A stretch of DNA of 64,000 bases from Ewingella americana (GCF_006438725.1 NZ_RCZD01000009.1:186001-250000), one strand, 5' to 3'; counted from the stretch's first letter, positions 7,864 through 16,867 are shown. The notes: generated from the sequence alone by a model not told the origin. Made by a program: numbers and translations.

Positions 7864-9561
7864 CTACGCAGCATCCTGTTTCGGATCGACCTTGGGGGTT
7901 TTCTGTTCGTCACGAAGTTCACGACGAAGAATTTTACCCACATTCGATTTTGGCAGCTCATCGCGGAACTCAACAATCTTCGGGACTTTGTAACCTGTCA
8001 GCATGCGGCGACAGTGGGCAAGCAACTCCTCACTGGTCAGCGATGGATCCTTTTTCACCACGCAAATCTTGACGATTTCGCCAGACGAGTCGCTCGGAAC
8101 ACCGATAGCCGCCACTTCAAGCACTTTGTCATGCTGTGAGACCACTTCTTCAATCTCATTAGGATAAACATTGAAACCTGAAACCAGGATCATGTCTTTT
8201 TTACGATCCACGATACGTAAAAAACCCTGCTCGTCCACTGTAACGATATCACCGGTTGAGAGCCAGCCATCTTTTAGTACCTCATCCGTCGCCGCCGGGC
8301 GTTGCCAGTAGCCTAACATCACCTGCGGCCCGCGGATCAATAGTTCACCCGGTTCGCCCTCAGCGACCTCATGACCATTGTCATCAACCAGCTTTACCTC
8401 TGTAGAGGGCACCGGCAAGCCAATGCTGCCGCTGTAGTGCTTCAGATCATAAGGATTTCCCGCCACCAGCGGGGAACATTCTGTCAGACCGTAGCCTTCA
8501 AGCAAATGCTTGCCGGTGAGTTTTTCCCATTTATCCGCCACTGATTTCTGCACCGACATACCACCGCCTACCGACAGGCGCAGCGTAGAGAAGTCCAGTT
8601 CGCGAAAATCTTCGTTATTGAGTAACGCATTAAACAGGGTGTTCACACCGCTGATGGTGGTGAAGGGATACTTCGCCAGCTCTTTCACCATGCCTGGAAT
8701 ATCGCGCGGGTTGGTAATTAACAAGCTACGCCCACCGAGTTCAATAAACAGCAGACAGTTCACGGTTAACGCAAAAATATGGTAAAGCGGTAACGCCGTC
8801 ACCACAAATTCATGGCCAGGGATTAGCAGCGGCGAATAAGCGGCTTTTGCTTGTTCGAGATTCGCCTGCATATTACGGTGGGTCAGCATTGCCCCTTTCG
8901 CCACGCCAGTGGTACCGCCGGTATATTGCAAAAACGCTAAGTCGCTATTAATCACATCTGGCTTGATGTACTGCATCCGGCGACCTTGCTGCAACACGCT
9001 GCGAAAAGAAATCGCGTTAGGCAGATGATATTTCGGCACCAGCCTTTTGACATATTTGACCACGAAATTTACCAGCGTACCTTTGGCGGCAGAGAGCTGG
9101 TCTCCCATACGGGTGAGGATCACGTGTTTAATTTGCGTTTTGTAGACGACCTTTTCCAGCGTATGCGCAAAATTGGACACAATAACAATTGCGCTCGCGC
9201 CGCTGTCGTTGAGCTGATGCTCAAGTTCACGCGGGGTATACAGCGGATTGACGTTGACCACCACCATGCCGGCGCGCAATACGCCAAACAGAGCTATCGG
9301 ATACTGCAACAAATTGGGCATCATCAGCGCGACACGATCGCCCTTCTTCAACCCTAATTCATTTTGCAGGTAAGCGGCAAATGCGCGGCTACGCTCTTCA
9401 AGTTTACGAAACGTCATCACCTCGCCCATGTTGATAAACGCCGGGCTGTCGGCATAACGCAGCGCGGCATTCTCAAACATCTCCACCAGCGAGCTGTAGC
9501 GATCCGGATCGATGTTCTCAGGAACATCCGACGGGTAACGTTTTAGCCAAACCTTTTCCAA
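7864..9561 (-). CDS. fadD: Long-chain fatty acid CoA ligase FadD
   Basis: Activates imported long-chain fatty acids to acyl-CoA at the inner membrane, the first step of beta-oxidation. The start is placed at a TTG (9559-9561) giving [20 protein letters not shown], because AGGAGT lies 6 nt upstream and the N-terminus then aligns with E. coli FadD. A longer reading from 9594 lacks such a site. The protein is then 565 residues (E. coli 561). It shows the AMP-binding signature [14 protein letters not shown], the FACS-type motif region [26 protein letters not shown], and the C-terminal catalytic-lysine segment [14 protein letters not shown] FadR-like palindrome lies upstream. Confidence 0.97.
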   Translation of the reverse strand: MEKVWLKRYPSDVPENIDPDRYSSLVEMFENAALRYADSPAFINMGEVMTFRKLEERSRAFAAYLQNELGLKKGDRVALMMPNLLQYPIALFGVLRAGMVVVNVNPLYTPRELEHQLNDSGASAIVIVSNFAHTLEKVVYKTQIKHVILTRMGDQLSAAKGTLVNFVVKYVKRLVPKYHLPNAISFRSVLQQGRRMQYIKPDVINSDLAFLQYTGGTTGVAKGAMLTHRNMQANLEQAKAAYSPLLIPGHEFVVTALPLYHIFALTVNCLLFIELGGRSLLITNPRDIPGMVKELAKYPFTTISGVNTLFNALLNNEDFRELDFSTLRLSVGGGMSVQKSVADKWEKLTGKHLLEGYGLTECSPLVAGNPYDLKHYSGSIGLPVPSTEVKLVDDNGHEVAEGEPGELLIRGPQVMLGYWQRPAATDEVLKDGWLSTGDIVTVDEQGFLRIVDRKKDMILVSGFNVYPNEIEEVVSQHDKVLEVAAIGVPSDSSGEIVKICVVKKDPSLTSEELLAHCRRMLTGYKVPKIVEFRDELPKSNVGKILRRELRDEQKTPKVDPKQDAA

Positions 9562-9634
9562 GGTAATACTCCTGAAATCATGTGCTGTTGCCATCTCAAT
9601 GTGACGAGTTTTATCACGTCTTTAACAATATTTT

Positions 9635-9651
9635 AACTCAGCTTACCAGTT
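9635..9651 (-). promoter_or_regulatory. FadR-like operator upstream of fadD
   Basis: On the minus strand the sequence is AACTGGTAAGCTGAGTT, matching the FadR consensus AACTGGTCNGACCAGTT at 12 of 16 defined positions with one half-site (AACTGGT) complete. It lies about 75-90 bp upstream of the fadD start. FadR repression of fadD is established in E. coli; binding here is inferred. Confidence 0.4.
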
Positions 9652-9711
9652 GCGTTTTAAACAATGTTGAGGTTGAGAGGCCGGTCACTAATTTTTTGAG
9701 CATCCATGGCT

Positions 9712-9740
9712 CAAAAAAGAAAAAGGCGGCAAAGGCCGCC
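9712..9740 (-). terminator. Terminator closing the T6SS remnant
   Basis: On the minus strand GGCGGC / GCCGCC forms a stem, followed by TTTTTCTTTTTT. It lies downstream of the leftward hcp/Tlde1 remnants and upstream of fadD. An AT-rich hairpin (TTTTTTGAGC / GCTCAAAAAA, 9692-9718) follows immediately. Confidence 0.7.
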
Positions 9741-9922
9741 AAAGATAGAGACTTTAATTCCGTTGATTGATCTATTTTACCTTCTATACGGAAGTGAAAC
9801 TACCTGACAATGCATGGCTCACGGCAGTTCCAAATGATTGGCAGACCACCGGTCCTAGTCAGACGGGAAAGGTACTAACTAAAGAATCCACTGGAAGGCA
9901 ACTTGTTTAGGCCCCGATTGTT

Positions 9923-10182
9923 TTAGTAACAAACCTCCGGTCCTGCATCGTTGATGTTGCAGAAACGAACCTCAGCGCTTTTCAGCGTCTGACCGGTGGC
10001 AACGGTTTTGCAGCGATAGGGACTGGAACTATTGAACTCTTTTTCAAACATGAAGGGGGAATGTGACCCTGTGCCGATGATATCAATGCTGCCCTCGCGG
10101 TCTTTAACATCAACAGACCCGTTAATATCTGCACCACCCCCCTCTTTAAGCCCCATATCCACATATACGGAGGGATTGGCAT
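9923..10182 (-). pseudogene. Broken hcp gene (T6SS tube protein), copy A
   Basis: Hcp forms the inner tube of the type VI secretion system and is about 160 residues when complete. This copy begins MPIPPYMWI, the usual N-terminus of this Hcp branch. It then leaves frame because of an 8-nt near-duplication (ATATGTGG / ATATGGGG), and continues in another frame as GLKEGGGADINGSVDVKDREGSIDIIG. About 17-20 residues are deleted before SHSPFMFEKEFNSSSPY, and it stops after NINDAGPEVCY, so the C-terminal half is missing. It follows the membrane-protein gene 10184-10474 with one base between stop and start. Confidence 0.8.
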
Positions 10183-10183
10183 T

Positions 10184-10474
10184 TTACTTGCCCCTGATTT
10201 TTTTAATTAATTTCATTATCGCGATATATCCCAAAATAGCGGTAAGCAGTGAGAAAACCACCCACATCAAGACCCATAGATCATCAAAATTCTCTTGACT
10301 TACAAGACCACTTTCCCATTTCGCGAATCTTTCAGTTGCATCAAGGCTAATGAAACTTTCAGGATTTATTATCGTTCCACCCAAATAAAGCAGACCGACA
10401 AATAAAGCGAACTTCGCCAACTTAATAATTAAATATTCAAGTCGCTTCTTTAAATTACGGGCAAATATTACCAT
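10184..10474 (-). CDS. Small two-TM membrane protein, putative Tlde1 immunity, copy A
   Basis: The 96 residues have an N-terminal basic segment (NLKKRLEYL), a first membrane helix (about 20-36, LAKFALFVGLLYLGG), a polar, probably periplasmic, loop of about 35 residues, a second helix (about 66-88, VLMWVVFSLLTAILGYIA) and a basic tail LIKKIRGK. Its first codons overlap the end of the Tlde1-like reading frame, as in copy B. Immunity function is inferred from this overlap and from the periplasmic action of Tlde1 effectors; I do not recognise the sequence itself. The frame is intact although its partner is broken. Confidence 0.6.
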   Translation of the reverse strand: MVIFARNLKKRLEYLIIKLAKFALFVGLLYLGGTIINPESFISLDATERFAKWESGLVSQENFDDLWVLMWVVFSLLTAILGYIAIMKLIKKIRGK

Positions 10475-10706
10475 TAACGATCACCTCAATGCTGCCGTAA
10501 GCCTTTAACTTTTTCATGCAAGGAATATCGATCAGTTGAGTTCTTAGCAGCACGTTTCTCAGTACGCGCAAAGTCTGAATCGTTCCACACGCGCCACGGT
10601 TGCGATAAACACCGTCACCTGAGAATGCCAAAAATATCTCCACGCCCGGAAAACTCAACGGTGAATAATCAGCATCGTTAATTACAAACTTTCCCTGTAG
10701 CGCCAT
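10455..10706 (-). pseudogene. Internally deleted Tlde1/DUF2778 T6SS effector, copy A
   Basis: Tlde1 effectors are L,D-transpeptidase-related peptidoglycan enzymes delivered to the periplasm of rivals. This frame keeps the family N-terminus (MALQGKFVINDADYSPL, LAFSGDGVYRNRGACG) and C-terminus (VLRNVLLRT, KAYGSIEVIVNGNICP). The middle, with the catalytic His and the S-x-GC region, is gone in an in-frame deletion. It is 83 residues instead of roughly 165-180. A ribosome-binding site (AAGGGATTGGG) is preserved. A short protein could still be made but could not be catalytic. Confidence 0.8.
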
Positions 10707-10899
10707 CCCAATCCCTTAGCATTAAAATTTGAGTTAAGCGATATTTTAAGCGCATATCCATATAATTAATATGGATTTAATGATAATAACGTTTCGCCTT
10801 GTGACGCGTCACACACTGATTTTATTGAGTAGACATGTTCCGACTGCTGGCGGGGACTTGTTCGCACTGGAGCTGGATAAAAAACAGGGTGAGAAAGCA
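10702..10899. repeat. Upstream direct repeat, unit A
   Basis: About 200 bp ahead of the copy A effector is repeated, imperfectly but collinearly, at 11722-11918 ahead of copy B. Both contain ATTAAAATTTGAGTTAAG, CGTTTCGCCTTGTGACGCG and GGATAAAAAACAGGGTGAG. This shows the whole module was duplicated in tandem together with its control region. Confidence 0.85.
10801..10812. promoter_or_regulatory. Palindrome GTGACGCGTCAC, unit A
   Basis: A perfect 12-bp palindrome about 95 bp upstream of the copy A effector start, conserved unchanged in unit B (11819-11830) while flanking bases differ. A candidate protein-binding site. Confidence 0.4.
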
Positions 10900-10957
10900 C
10901 GGCTGATAGCACTGCGCCAATTTATTGATCGAATTAAGGGCGCCACAAAAAAATGCT

Positions 10958-11000
10958 TAAGCATAATGCCGGTCACTTAAGGTGACCGGCATTATGCTTA
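10958..11000. terminator. 19-bp perfect hairpin between the two T6SS units
   Basis: TAAGCATAATGCCGGTCAC and its exact complement flank a 5-nt loop. On the minus strand it is followed by AAGCATTTTTTT, so it would terminate leftward transcription from unit B before unit A; on the + strand the T run is broken. Confidence 0.7.
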
Positions 11001-11068
11001 TTAGGTTATTTCTTTTTATTCACACTTTACGCTGTGTTTCTTTCAGTCCACGCGTCTGTATAAAGAAT

Positions 11069-11194
11069 GGTAGGTTAAGTCCATGACTCATGCCGATGAC
11101 CTCAATGCTGCCCCTCTCGGTCTTTAACATCAACAGACCCTTTAATATCTGCACCGCCATCATCTTTAAGCCACATATATGGAGGAATAGGCAT
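11069..11194 (-). pseudogene. Truncated hcp gene (T6SS tube protein), copy B
   Basis: The frame starts MPIPPYMWLKDDGGADIKG and continues SVDVKDRE, closer to normal Hcp than copy A. One extra G in the following G run shifts it to a stop; correcting for that gives GSIEVIGMSHGLNLP. Similarity to Hcp then ends, so over two thirds of the gene is missing. Its ATG is one base after the stop of the copy B membrane-protein gene. Confidence 0.8.
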
Positions 11195-11195
11195 T

Positions 11196-11462
11196 TTATT
11201 TGCTCATGATTTTTTTAATTAAAGTCACTATTAATAAATAAATTGCAGTGGTAACGCTCACCGCTATAACAAGATCAATATAAAAATAAGTGTCATCTAT
11301 GTTTTCAGCACCAATCTCCCCAGCGCCATAAATTAAATGACCAACCTTTAAAACAAAGTCATAGCTGAGCCAATAGAAGGGATCCCCCATGCAGCGGCCA
11401 ACAACGACCAAAAGCAGTATGAAAAACACCACCTTGGAAACTCTACGGACAAGTGTCGCCAT
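11196..11462 (-). CDS. Small two-TM membrane protein, putative Tlde1 immunity, copy B
   Basis: The 88 residues have a first membrane helix (about 8-23, KVVFFILLLVVVGRC), a loop of about 35 residues with acidic patches (GAENIDDTYFYID), a second helix (about 62-80, LVIAVSVTTAIYLLIVTLI) and a basic tail KKIMSK. It shares layout and tail with the copy A protein but little other sequence. The start overlaps the last codons of the Tlde1-like frame (YGDTCP). This supports an effector-immunity pair, with the immunity role inferred. The frame is intact. Confidence 0.6.
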   Translation of the reverse strand: MATLVRRVSKVVFFILLLVVVGRCMGDPFYWLSYDFVLKVGHLIYGAGEIGAENIDDTYFYIDLVIAVSVTTAIYLLIVTLIKKIMSK

Positions 11463-11726
11463 AGGTGATCACCTCGATAACTCCATATGCCTTTAAATTG
11501 GTCCCTGGAACATCAATCGTGCTTGCTCTGTATAGGGCGTTTCTAATCATGTTGTAATCAGATTGGTTGCCGAGGGTAATACAGCCATCAGAGATAGTGC
11601 CGGGATGTAGCCTAAACCCTCCCCTGGCGACTTTATTGAAGAATGTTTGGTCGTCAATTTTGTCATCTGCACGGTATAGTGCAAACCATTCGGAGTGGTC
11701 AACATGGTAGTAAAAGATCCTGCCAT
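11453..11726 (-). pseudogene. N-terminally deleted Tlde1/DUF2778 T6SS effector, copy B
   Basis: One frame preserves the C-terminal two thirds of a Tlde1 effector: HSEWFALYRADDKIDDQTFF, then RGGFRLHPGTISDGCITLGN with the family's conserved His and S-x-GC catalytic motif, then MIRNALYRASTIDVPGTNLK and AYGVIEVITYGDTCP. The N-terminal part is deleted. The remaining ATG (11724-11726, with GAAGGGATTGAG upstream) reads MAGSFTTMLTT in a different frame. The catalytic core therefore survives in sequence but has no start of its own. Confidence 0.8.
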
Positions 11727-11918
11727 CTCAATCCCTTCATTAAAATTTGAGTTAAGGGATATTCTAGGCATAAAGCCGCGTAATTAGTGCGGGTTTAATT
11801 GTAACAACGTTTCGCCTTGTGACGCGTCACTCACTGATTTCCTTGAGTAGAAATGTTCCACTGCTGGCGGGAACTTGTTCCCACGGGCTCAGGATAAAAA
11901 ACAGGGTGAGAAAGCAAG
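11722..11918. repeat. Upstream direct repeat, unit B
   Basis: Partner of the repeat at 10702-10899. It contains the same palindrome GTGACGCGTCAC (11819-11830) and the shared segment GGATAAAAAACAGGGTGAG. Small indels and substitutions distinguish the two copies, showing some age since duplication. Confidence 0.85.
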
Positions 11919-11978
11919 GACAGTGAATTCTTGCGGAGTAAATTTGTGGGCGGGATCTAAAGCCTGGCGGAGTAACAT

Positions 11979-12012
11979 AAAAAATCCGTAACCTCTGGAG
12001 AGATCACGGATT
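11979..12012 (-). terminator. Terminator of yeaY
   Basis: On the minus strand AATCCGT / ACGGATT closes a hairpin with an inner CTC/GAG pairing, followed by six T. A further 8-bp hairpin (GGATCGGT / ACCGATCC, 12027-12044) precedes it. Confidence 0.7.
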
Positions 12013-12148
12013 CTTACACAGCCACTGGATCGGTCAACCGATCCTTAACTGATCGGCATTAGGCCAGAGCCGCCTATAAAACCTTACTTACTTCTTGTTC
12101 GCCGGAGGAGGGGGTGGTGGAGATTTCCCTCTCGCCGGCGGCGGTGGT

Positions 12149-12769
12149 TTATTCGGTGACGACGGTCTCGACCCGTGCCGGTTGTGTGTCATACCAACCG
12201 GGCCCCCAGCCGGGCCCATAGCCTCGCCCCCAGCGTGGATCATAAGGGCCTCCGTATCCCCAGCCCCATGGACCCATAGGCTGTGGTGGCATCACCACCT
12301 GCTGGGTAAGGTGCCAGCGTTTAAAGCTGTTAACGTTCACGGTGACAAACTTATACGACGTCTCACCGATAGTGCCATCTTCAGCCCCGGTGATAGGCCC
12401 AACAACAGTCACCAACTGCCCCTTGAAATCCACAGGGTCGACAAAGCCGTTCACATAAGCATGAATGCGTCCGAGTGATGCCGCGCCGAGGATCGGTCTT
12501 GCACTATCGTCCAGCGGCATAGTGGCTATCTCAAGGCGCGTTTTATTTTTCTCGTTGGTGATCCCCACCACTTTCCCGCCGAAACGGGACTCCTGGCCAA
12601 CATACAACTGCGGCGCGCCCTGCACCACTTGCAGATTCATCTGCGGCGTATCGGTGGTCCCGCGAATATCGTCGGGAACCGTCACACAACCGGATAACAG
12701 TAAAACACTCAGGCCAATGGCGCTTAACGCCAGGCCTGGAAACCGTGGAAAATTTGACCACTTACGCAT
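12149..12769 (-). CDS. yeaY: Slp-family outer membrane lipoprotein YeaY
   Basis: An Slp-family lipoprotein; family members sit in the outer membrane and are linked to starvation, acid or envelope stress, without a defined biochemical role. The 206-residue precursor has an unusually long basic N-region before a lipobox LLSGC (Cys near 28). The Slp domain (about 30-160) includes [25 protein letters not shown] and [25 protein letters not shown]. The tail (about 165-195) is rich in Gly, Trp, Tyr and Pro. CAGGAG precedes the start. The position between tsaB and fadD matches E. coli yeaY. Confidence 0.92.
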   Translation of the reverse strand: MRKWSNFPRFPGLALSAIGLSVLLLSGCVTVPDDIRGTTDTPQMNLQVVQGAPQLYVGQESRFGGKVVGITNEKNKTRLEIATMPLDDSARPILGAASLGRIHAYVNGFVDPVDFKGQLVTVVGPITGAEDGTIGETSYKFVTVNVNSFKRWHLTQQVVMPPQPMGPWGWGYGGPYDPRWGRGYGPGWGPGWYDTQPARVETVVTE

Positions 12770-12832
12770 AACGAAAACTCCTGAACGACACTGCTAGTTT
12801 TGACCACGGTTTGTGGTACAAGTTGCCATAAC

Positions 12833-13534
12833 TTACCGGCCAGGAAGCTTTTTCCAGGTCACTTCATTGCGCAGATAGACAGGTTCCGCCTGCTCCGGGG
12901 TGACGCGCACACCGCGTTGCCACATTTGCAGCGCCAGTGGCAGCATGTCTTCGGCCTGAGGCAGACACGTTTCGCCATCAAATAATTCAGCGACTAATGA
13001 TTCTCCCAATAAATGCGGATACGTTCCCCAGCCGGTGCCCACGGTGGCAAAACGGCCGATGAAGTCGGCGGCGCGCAGTTGCAACTGTTCTGGCTTAATC
13101 ACCGCTTCGCTCTGTTCTCCCTGCCAGTTGCCTTCTTCACTGCGATAATATTCACCCCAGTAAACGTCGCCCATACGCGCATCAATGGCCGCTAATACGC
13201 GGTTGGCGCCAGTCAGGCGATAAGCACCCTGCGCCATGGTCATCAGGGTTGAAACCGGTAACAGCGGCAGTTCAGCGCCATACGCCAACCCCTGGGCAAT
13301 ACCAATACCGATGCGCACACCGGTAAAACTGCCCGGACCGCGACCAAAGGCCAACGCATCCAGCTGATTTAGCGTCAGCCCGGCTTCGGAAAGTATTTGC
13401 TGCACCATAGGCAGAATGCGCTGCGTATGTTCACGGGCGCACAGTTCGAAATGAGCGAGCGTCTCGCCATCATTGTAAAGCGCAACTGAGCAGGCTTCTG
13501 TCGCCGTATCAATTGCTAAAATTCGCGTGGACAT
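12833..13534 (-). CDS. tsaB: tRNA t6A37 threonylcarbamoyl transferase subunit TsaB
   Basis: Non-catalytic partner of TsaD in making N6-threonylcarbamoyladenosine at A37 of ANN-decoding tRNAs; essential in E. coli. The 233 residues have the ASKHA fold opening [17 protein letters not shown], then [15 protein letters not shown] and [23 protein letters not shown], a family signature. Compared with TsaD it lacks the metal-binding HxxxH, as expected of TsaB. It lies about 90 bp downstream of yoaA on the same strand. Confidence 0.96.
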   Translation of the reverse strand: MSTRILAIDTATEACSVALYNDGETLAHFELCAREHTQRILPMVQQILSEAGLTLNQLDALAFGRGPGSFTGVRIGIGIAQGLAYGAELPLLPVSTLMTMAQGAYRLTGANRVLAAIDARMGDVYWGEYYRSEEGNWQGEQSEAVIKPEQLQLRAADFIGRFATVGTGWGTYPHLLGESLVAELFDGETCLPQAEDMLPLALQMWQRGVRVTPEQAEPVYLRNEVTWKKLPGR

Positions 13535-13624
13535 GCCAAACCTCAGGCGGGGAAAAGTAGTTAAAGGCCATAAATACGTCGTTAAAGGCCTTTTTCGGGG
13601 CGGAATTCTAGCATAACCAACAGG

Positions 13625-15538
13625 CTATTTCTGCTGTTCAACGTTTTGCAGAAAGCGGATCGCCTTGGCTAAATCACGGGTACGCGGCGCAGGCGGCAAA
13701 CTGTTCAGGAACACTTCGCCATACGGGCGCATCACCAGGCGATTGTCACAGATGATCATCACACCACGGTCATCCGTATCGCGGATTAAACGACCCACCC
13801 CCTGTTTAAGCGTGATCACCGCATCGGGCAATTGCACCTCATTGAACGGATCCCCGCCGCGCAGGCGACAATCCTCAATACGCGCTTTCAGCAACGGATC
13901 ATCGGGTGAGGTAAACGGCAGTTTGTCGATGATGACGCAGGAGAGCGCTTCGCCGCGCACATCCACCCCTTCCCAGAAACTGCTGGTTGCCACCAGCAAG
14001 GCATTACCGGCTTCAACGAACTGGGCCAGTAACTGGCCTTTGCTGGTTTCGCCCTGCACCAGCACGGGCAGCGTGGTGCTGGCGCGAAACTCTTCAGCCA
14101 GTTCACGCATCATCAGGTGAGAGGTACACAGGAAAAAACAGCGCCCTTTGTTGGCTTCAATCAGCGGCAGCAGCATTTTAGCTAACTGACGAGAACCACC
14201 GCGCTCATTGGGCGACGGCAGGAAGCGCGGCACGCACAGCAACGCCTGATTCGCATAGTCGAACGGGCTTGCCAGTAATAAGGTTTCAGCGTTATCCAGC
14301 CCGAGACGGGCGGTGAAGTGATGAAGCTGATCGTTCACCGACAGCGTGGCGGAGGTGAAAATCCAGGCGCCCGGTTTATCGGCCATCATTTCACTGAATT
14401 TATCGGTCACCGATAAAGGCGTCAGCGCCAACACAAAATGGCGTGAATTACACTCATACCAGTAACTGTAACCGGGAATGGTGACATCCTTGAGGCGCTT
14501 AAGGCGGTTGCGATACACCGTCGCCCGCTCAAAAGCAGCGTCCAGCAGGGCTGAGCGCCCAAGGGACAGTTTCACCACGTCATAGCACAGCTCGAGGGCG
14601 TCATCGAGCAGCAGCAGCGCGCGCTGAATGGCCGGTTGGTTGAGTACATCGCGCAGGTTGCCACGAAAACCAGGTTCACCCAGCGCCAGCCGGAAATCCA
14701 TGGTGCTTTGACTCAGGCGGTCAGCGCTCTTTTGCAACTGGACCGAATCACGCACTTCGGTGCGATAGGCAATGGTGATGTCTTTGGCCATATCCAGCAG
14801 TTGTCGGCTGGTGACCTGCTGGCCAAAATATTGGCTGGCGATGTCGGGGATTTGATGCGCTTCATCGAAAATCATCACATCGGCGGTCGGGATCAACTCA
14901 CCGAACCCGCTCTCTTTGACCACCATATCAGCCATAAACAGGTGATGATTGACCACCACAACATCGGCATCCATCGCCTTACGGCGGGCTTTGACAACGA
15001 AGCAATCTTTATAGGCCGGGCAGTCGCTGCCCAGACAATTGTCATTGGTGCTGGTGACCAGCGGCCAGACATAGCTGTCTTCGGCCACCACCGCGCAGGT
15101 GCTGATGTCACCCTCTTCGGTCATGCTTGACCAGTTACGCAGATGAACCAAATCACTTAAAGACTGGCTGGCAAGGTCACCGCCGGAGAGGGATTGCTGT
15201 TCGAGGCGTTCAATACACAGGTAGTTCGATCGCCCTTTCAGCAGGGCCAGTTTGCCTTTGAATTTCAGTGCACTGGCGACTTTGGGTAAGTCACGGGAAT
15301 AGAGCTGATCCTGCAGGGCTTTTGAACCGGTAGAAATAATCACTTTTTTACCGGAGCGTAATGCCGGTGCCAAGTAGGCGTAAGTTTTGCCGGTACCGGT
15401 ACCCGCTTCCACCACTAACCCTTGTTTGTGGCTGATCGCAAGACTCACGGCCTGCGCCATCAGACGCTGAGGTTCCCGGGGTTTAAAACCTTCAATTTTC
15501 TGCGCTAAGGCGCCGTCTGGTGCAAAATCGTCTGTCAC
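13625..15538 (-). CDS. yoaA: ATP-dependent DNA helicase YoaA (XPD/DinG-like)
   Basis: Superfamily 2 iron-sulfur helicase of the DinG/XPD group. E. coli YoaA works with the polymerase III chi subunit (HolC) in replication-fork repair. The 637 residues show Q-motif-like EPQRLMAQAVS, Walker A EAGTGTGKTYAYLAPAL, a four-cysteine iron-sulfur region (CIERLE, STCAVV, CLGSDCPAYKDC), the DEAH box MIFDEAHQIPD and motif VI QGVGRLIRD. The start is GTG with GGTAGAGAG upstream. It is divergent from yoaB. Confidence 0.95.
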   Translation of the reverse strand: MTDDFAPDGALAQKIEGFKPREPQRLMAQAVSLAISHKQGLVVEAGTGTGKTYAYLAPALRSGKKVIISTGSKALQDQLYSRDLPKVASALKFKGKLALLKGRSNYLCIERLEQQSLSGGDLASQSLSDLVHLRNWSSMTEEGDISTCAVVAEDSYVWPLVTSTNDNCLGSDCPAYKDCFVVKARRKAMDADVVVVNHHLFMADMVVKESGFGELIPTADVMIFDEAHQIPDIASQYFGQQVTSRQLLDMAKDITIAYRTEVRDSVQLQKSADRLSQSTMDFRLALGEPGFRGNLRDVLNQPAIQRALLLLDDALELCYDVVKLSLGRSALLDAAFERATVYRNRLKRLKDVTIPGYSYWYECNSRHFVLALTPLSVTDKFSEMMADKPGAWIFTSATLSVNDQLHHFTARLGLDNAETLLLASPFDYANQALLCVPRFLPSPNERGGSRQLAKMLLPLIEANKGRCFFLCTSHLMMRELAEEFRASTTLPVLVQGETSKGQLLAQFVEAGNALLVATSSFWEGVDVRGEALSCVIIDKLPFTSPDDPLLKARIEDCRLRGGDPFNEVQLPDAVITLKQGVGRLIRDTDDRGVMIICDNRLVMRPYGEVFLNSLPPAPRTRDLAKAIRFLQNVEQQK

Positions 15539-15680
15539 GCTGTCTCTCTACCTGTACGGATCAGCAGTGATTATGCCAACCCCGCGCCTCTACGGCTACC
15601 GTCATCTGTCAATCCAACACAATCAGCCTTTGTGATACCCTTCACCATCATTAAAAAGTGACTGAAGGAGCATAAACACT

Positions 15681-16025
15681 ATGACCATCGAACGAGTCAG
15701 GCCTGAGCCGCGGATGTCCGATGTGGTTATCCACAACGAGACGATTTACTACACTGCCGTACCGGAAAATTTGGAGGCTAATGCCAAAGATCAGACCGCA
15801 GAAACGCTGGCCATCATCGACGCCGTGCTGACTGAAGTCGGTTCTGACAAGAGCAAAATCCTCGATGCCACGCTGTTTCTGGTTCACAAGGAAGATTTTA
15901 AAGCCATGAATGAGGCCTGGGATGCGTGGGTTTCTCCAGGCAACGCACCGGTGCGTTGTACGGTTCAGGCCAATCTGATGAACCCGAAATATAAGATTGA
16001 AATCAAAATCATCGCTGCCCGTTAA
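15681..16025 (+). CDS. yoaB: RidA-family protein YoaB
   Basis: Member of the RidA/YjgF enamine-imine deaminase family, which clears reactive 2-aminoacrylate-type intermediates from PLP enzymes; the activity of this subgroup is less well proven than that of RidA itself. At 114 residues it matches YoaB. The C-terminal signature NAPVRCTVQANLMNPKYKIEIKI contains the arginine that binds the substrate carboxylate. It is divergent from yoaA and convergent with eda, sharing a terminator. Confidence 0.94.
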   Translation: MTIERVRPEPRMSDVVIHNETIYYTAVPENLEANAKDQTAETLAIIDAVLTEVGSDKSKILDATLFLVHKEDFKAMNEAWDAWVSPGNAPVRCTVQANLMNPKYKIEIKIIAAR

Positions 16026-16042
16026 GCGCTGATTTCAGGCAT

Positions 16043-16070
16043 AAAAAAACCTCCCGGTGGGAGGTTTTTT
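16043..16070. terminator. Bidirectional terminator between yoaB and eda
   Basis: CCTCCC / GGGAGG with a 3-nt loop is flanked by seven A on the left and six T on the right, so it serves both convergent genes. Confidence 0.92.
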
Positions 16071-16085
16071 ATTTTAGAGACGATA

Positions 16086-16727
16086 TTACGCTTTAGCGCC
16101 TGCAACCGCGTCTTTAGCCAGCTGCGTGATACGCGCATAGTCACCGCTCTCCAGCGCGTCAGCCGGTACCAGCCACGAACCACCGATGCACAGTACGCTT
16201 TTCAGCGCCAGGTAATCACGGTAGTTGTTCGGTGTAATGCCACCGGTTGGGCAGAAACGGACCTGCGGGAACGGGCCGGCAATAGCCTGCAAGGCTTTCA
16301 CTCCTCCGTTGGCTTCCGCCGGGAAGAATTTAAACTCACGCAGACCCGCGTCCAGACCCATCATCAGTTCAGATACGGTACAGATACCTGGAATCAATGG
16401 AATAGAACCGGCGTTTGCCGCTTTCAACAGCGAGTCGGTCAGGCCAGGGCTAATGGCAAACTGGGCACCGGCTTCGGTCACTTGTGCCAGTTGTTCAGGA
16501 TTAAGCACGGTACCCGCACCAATAATGGCATCCGGGACTTCTTTGGCAATTGCACGAATTGCGTCAATGGCACAAGCGGTACGCAATGTGACTTCCAGCA
16601 CGCGAACACCGCCCGCAACCAGCGCTTTCGCCAGTGGAACCGCGTGCTCAAGTTTGTTGATAACGATCACCGGAACAACCGGGCCGGACGTCAGAATCTG
16701 TTCCGCGCTAGTTTTCCAATTTTTCAT
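16086..16727 (-). CDS. eda: KDPG/KHG aldolase Eda
   Basis: Cleaves 2-keto-3-deoxy-6-phosphogluconate to pyruvate and glyceraldehyde 3-phosphate, and also handles KDPG from uronate breakdown. The start at 16727 ([11 protein letters not shown], preceded by GGAG) gives 213 residues as in E. coli. The Schiff-base lysine is Lys133 in EFKFFPAE; Glu45 and Arg49 sit in VLEVTLRT. It is normally paired with edd, but here the gene upstream is pgl, about 180 bp away behind a terminator, so eda probably has its own promoter. Confidence 0.97.
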   Translation of the reverse strand: MKNWKTSAEQILTSGPVVPVIVINKLEHAVPLAKALVAGGVRVLEVTLRTACAIDAIRAIAKEVPDAIIGAGTVLNPEQLAQVTEAGAQFAISPGLTDSLLKAANAGSIPLIPGICTVSELMMGLDAGLREFKFFPAEANGGVKALQAIAGPFPQVRFCPTGGITPNNYRDYLALKSVLCIGGSWLVPADALESGDYARITQLAKDAVAGAKA

Positions 16728-16867
16728 TTTTGTCTCCATTCATGCCCGTGGGCATCGTTGTGATTGATGGCGCGCCCCTGCCACAGGGCCTGCAACTATG
16801 CAGGTTACCGACCACACCCATTAGCCTACCCGTCGATCTGAATGATGTGGGGTATAAAAAAATATCA

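Noticed and set aside
9741..9922. Missing C-terminal half of Hcp copy A downstream of its stop
   Set aside because: The minus-strand frames after NINDAGPEVCY give no Hcp-like sequence, so the C-terminus appears deleted rather than frameshifted.
10771..10980. A 69-codon + strand frame between the two T6SS units
   Set aside because: It lies in the duplicated non-coding control region and the large hairpin, has no ribosome-binding site, and unit B breaks the frame.
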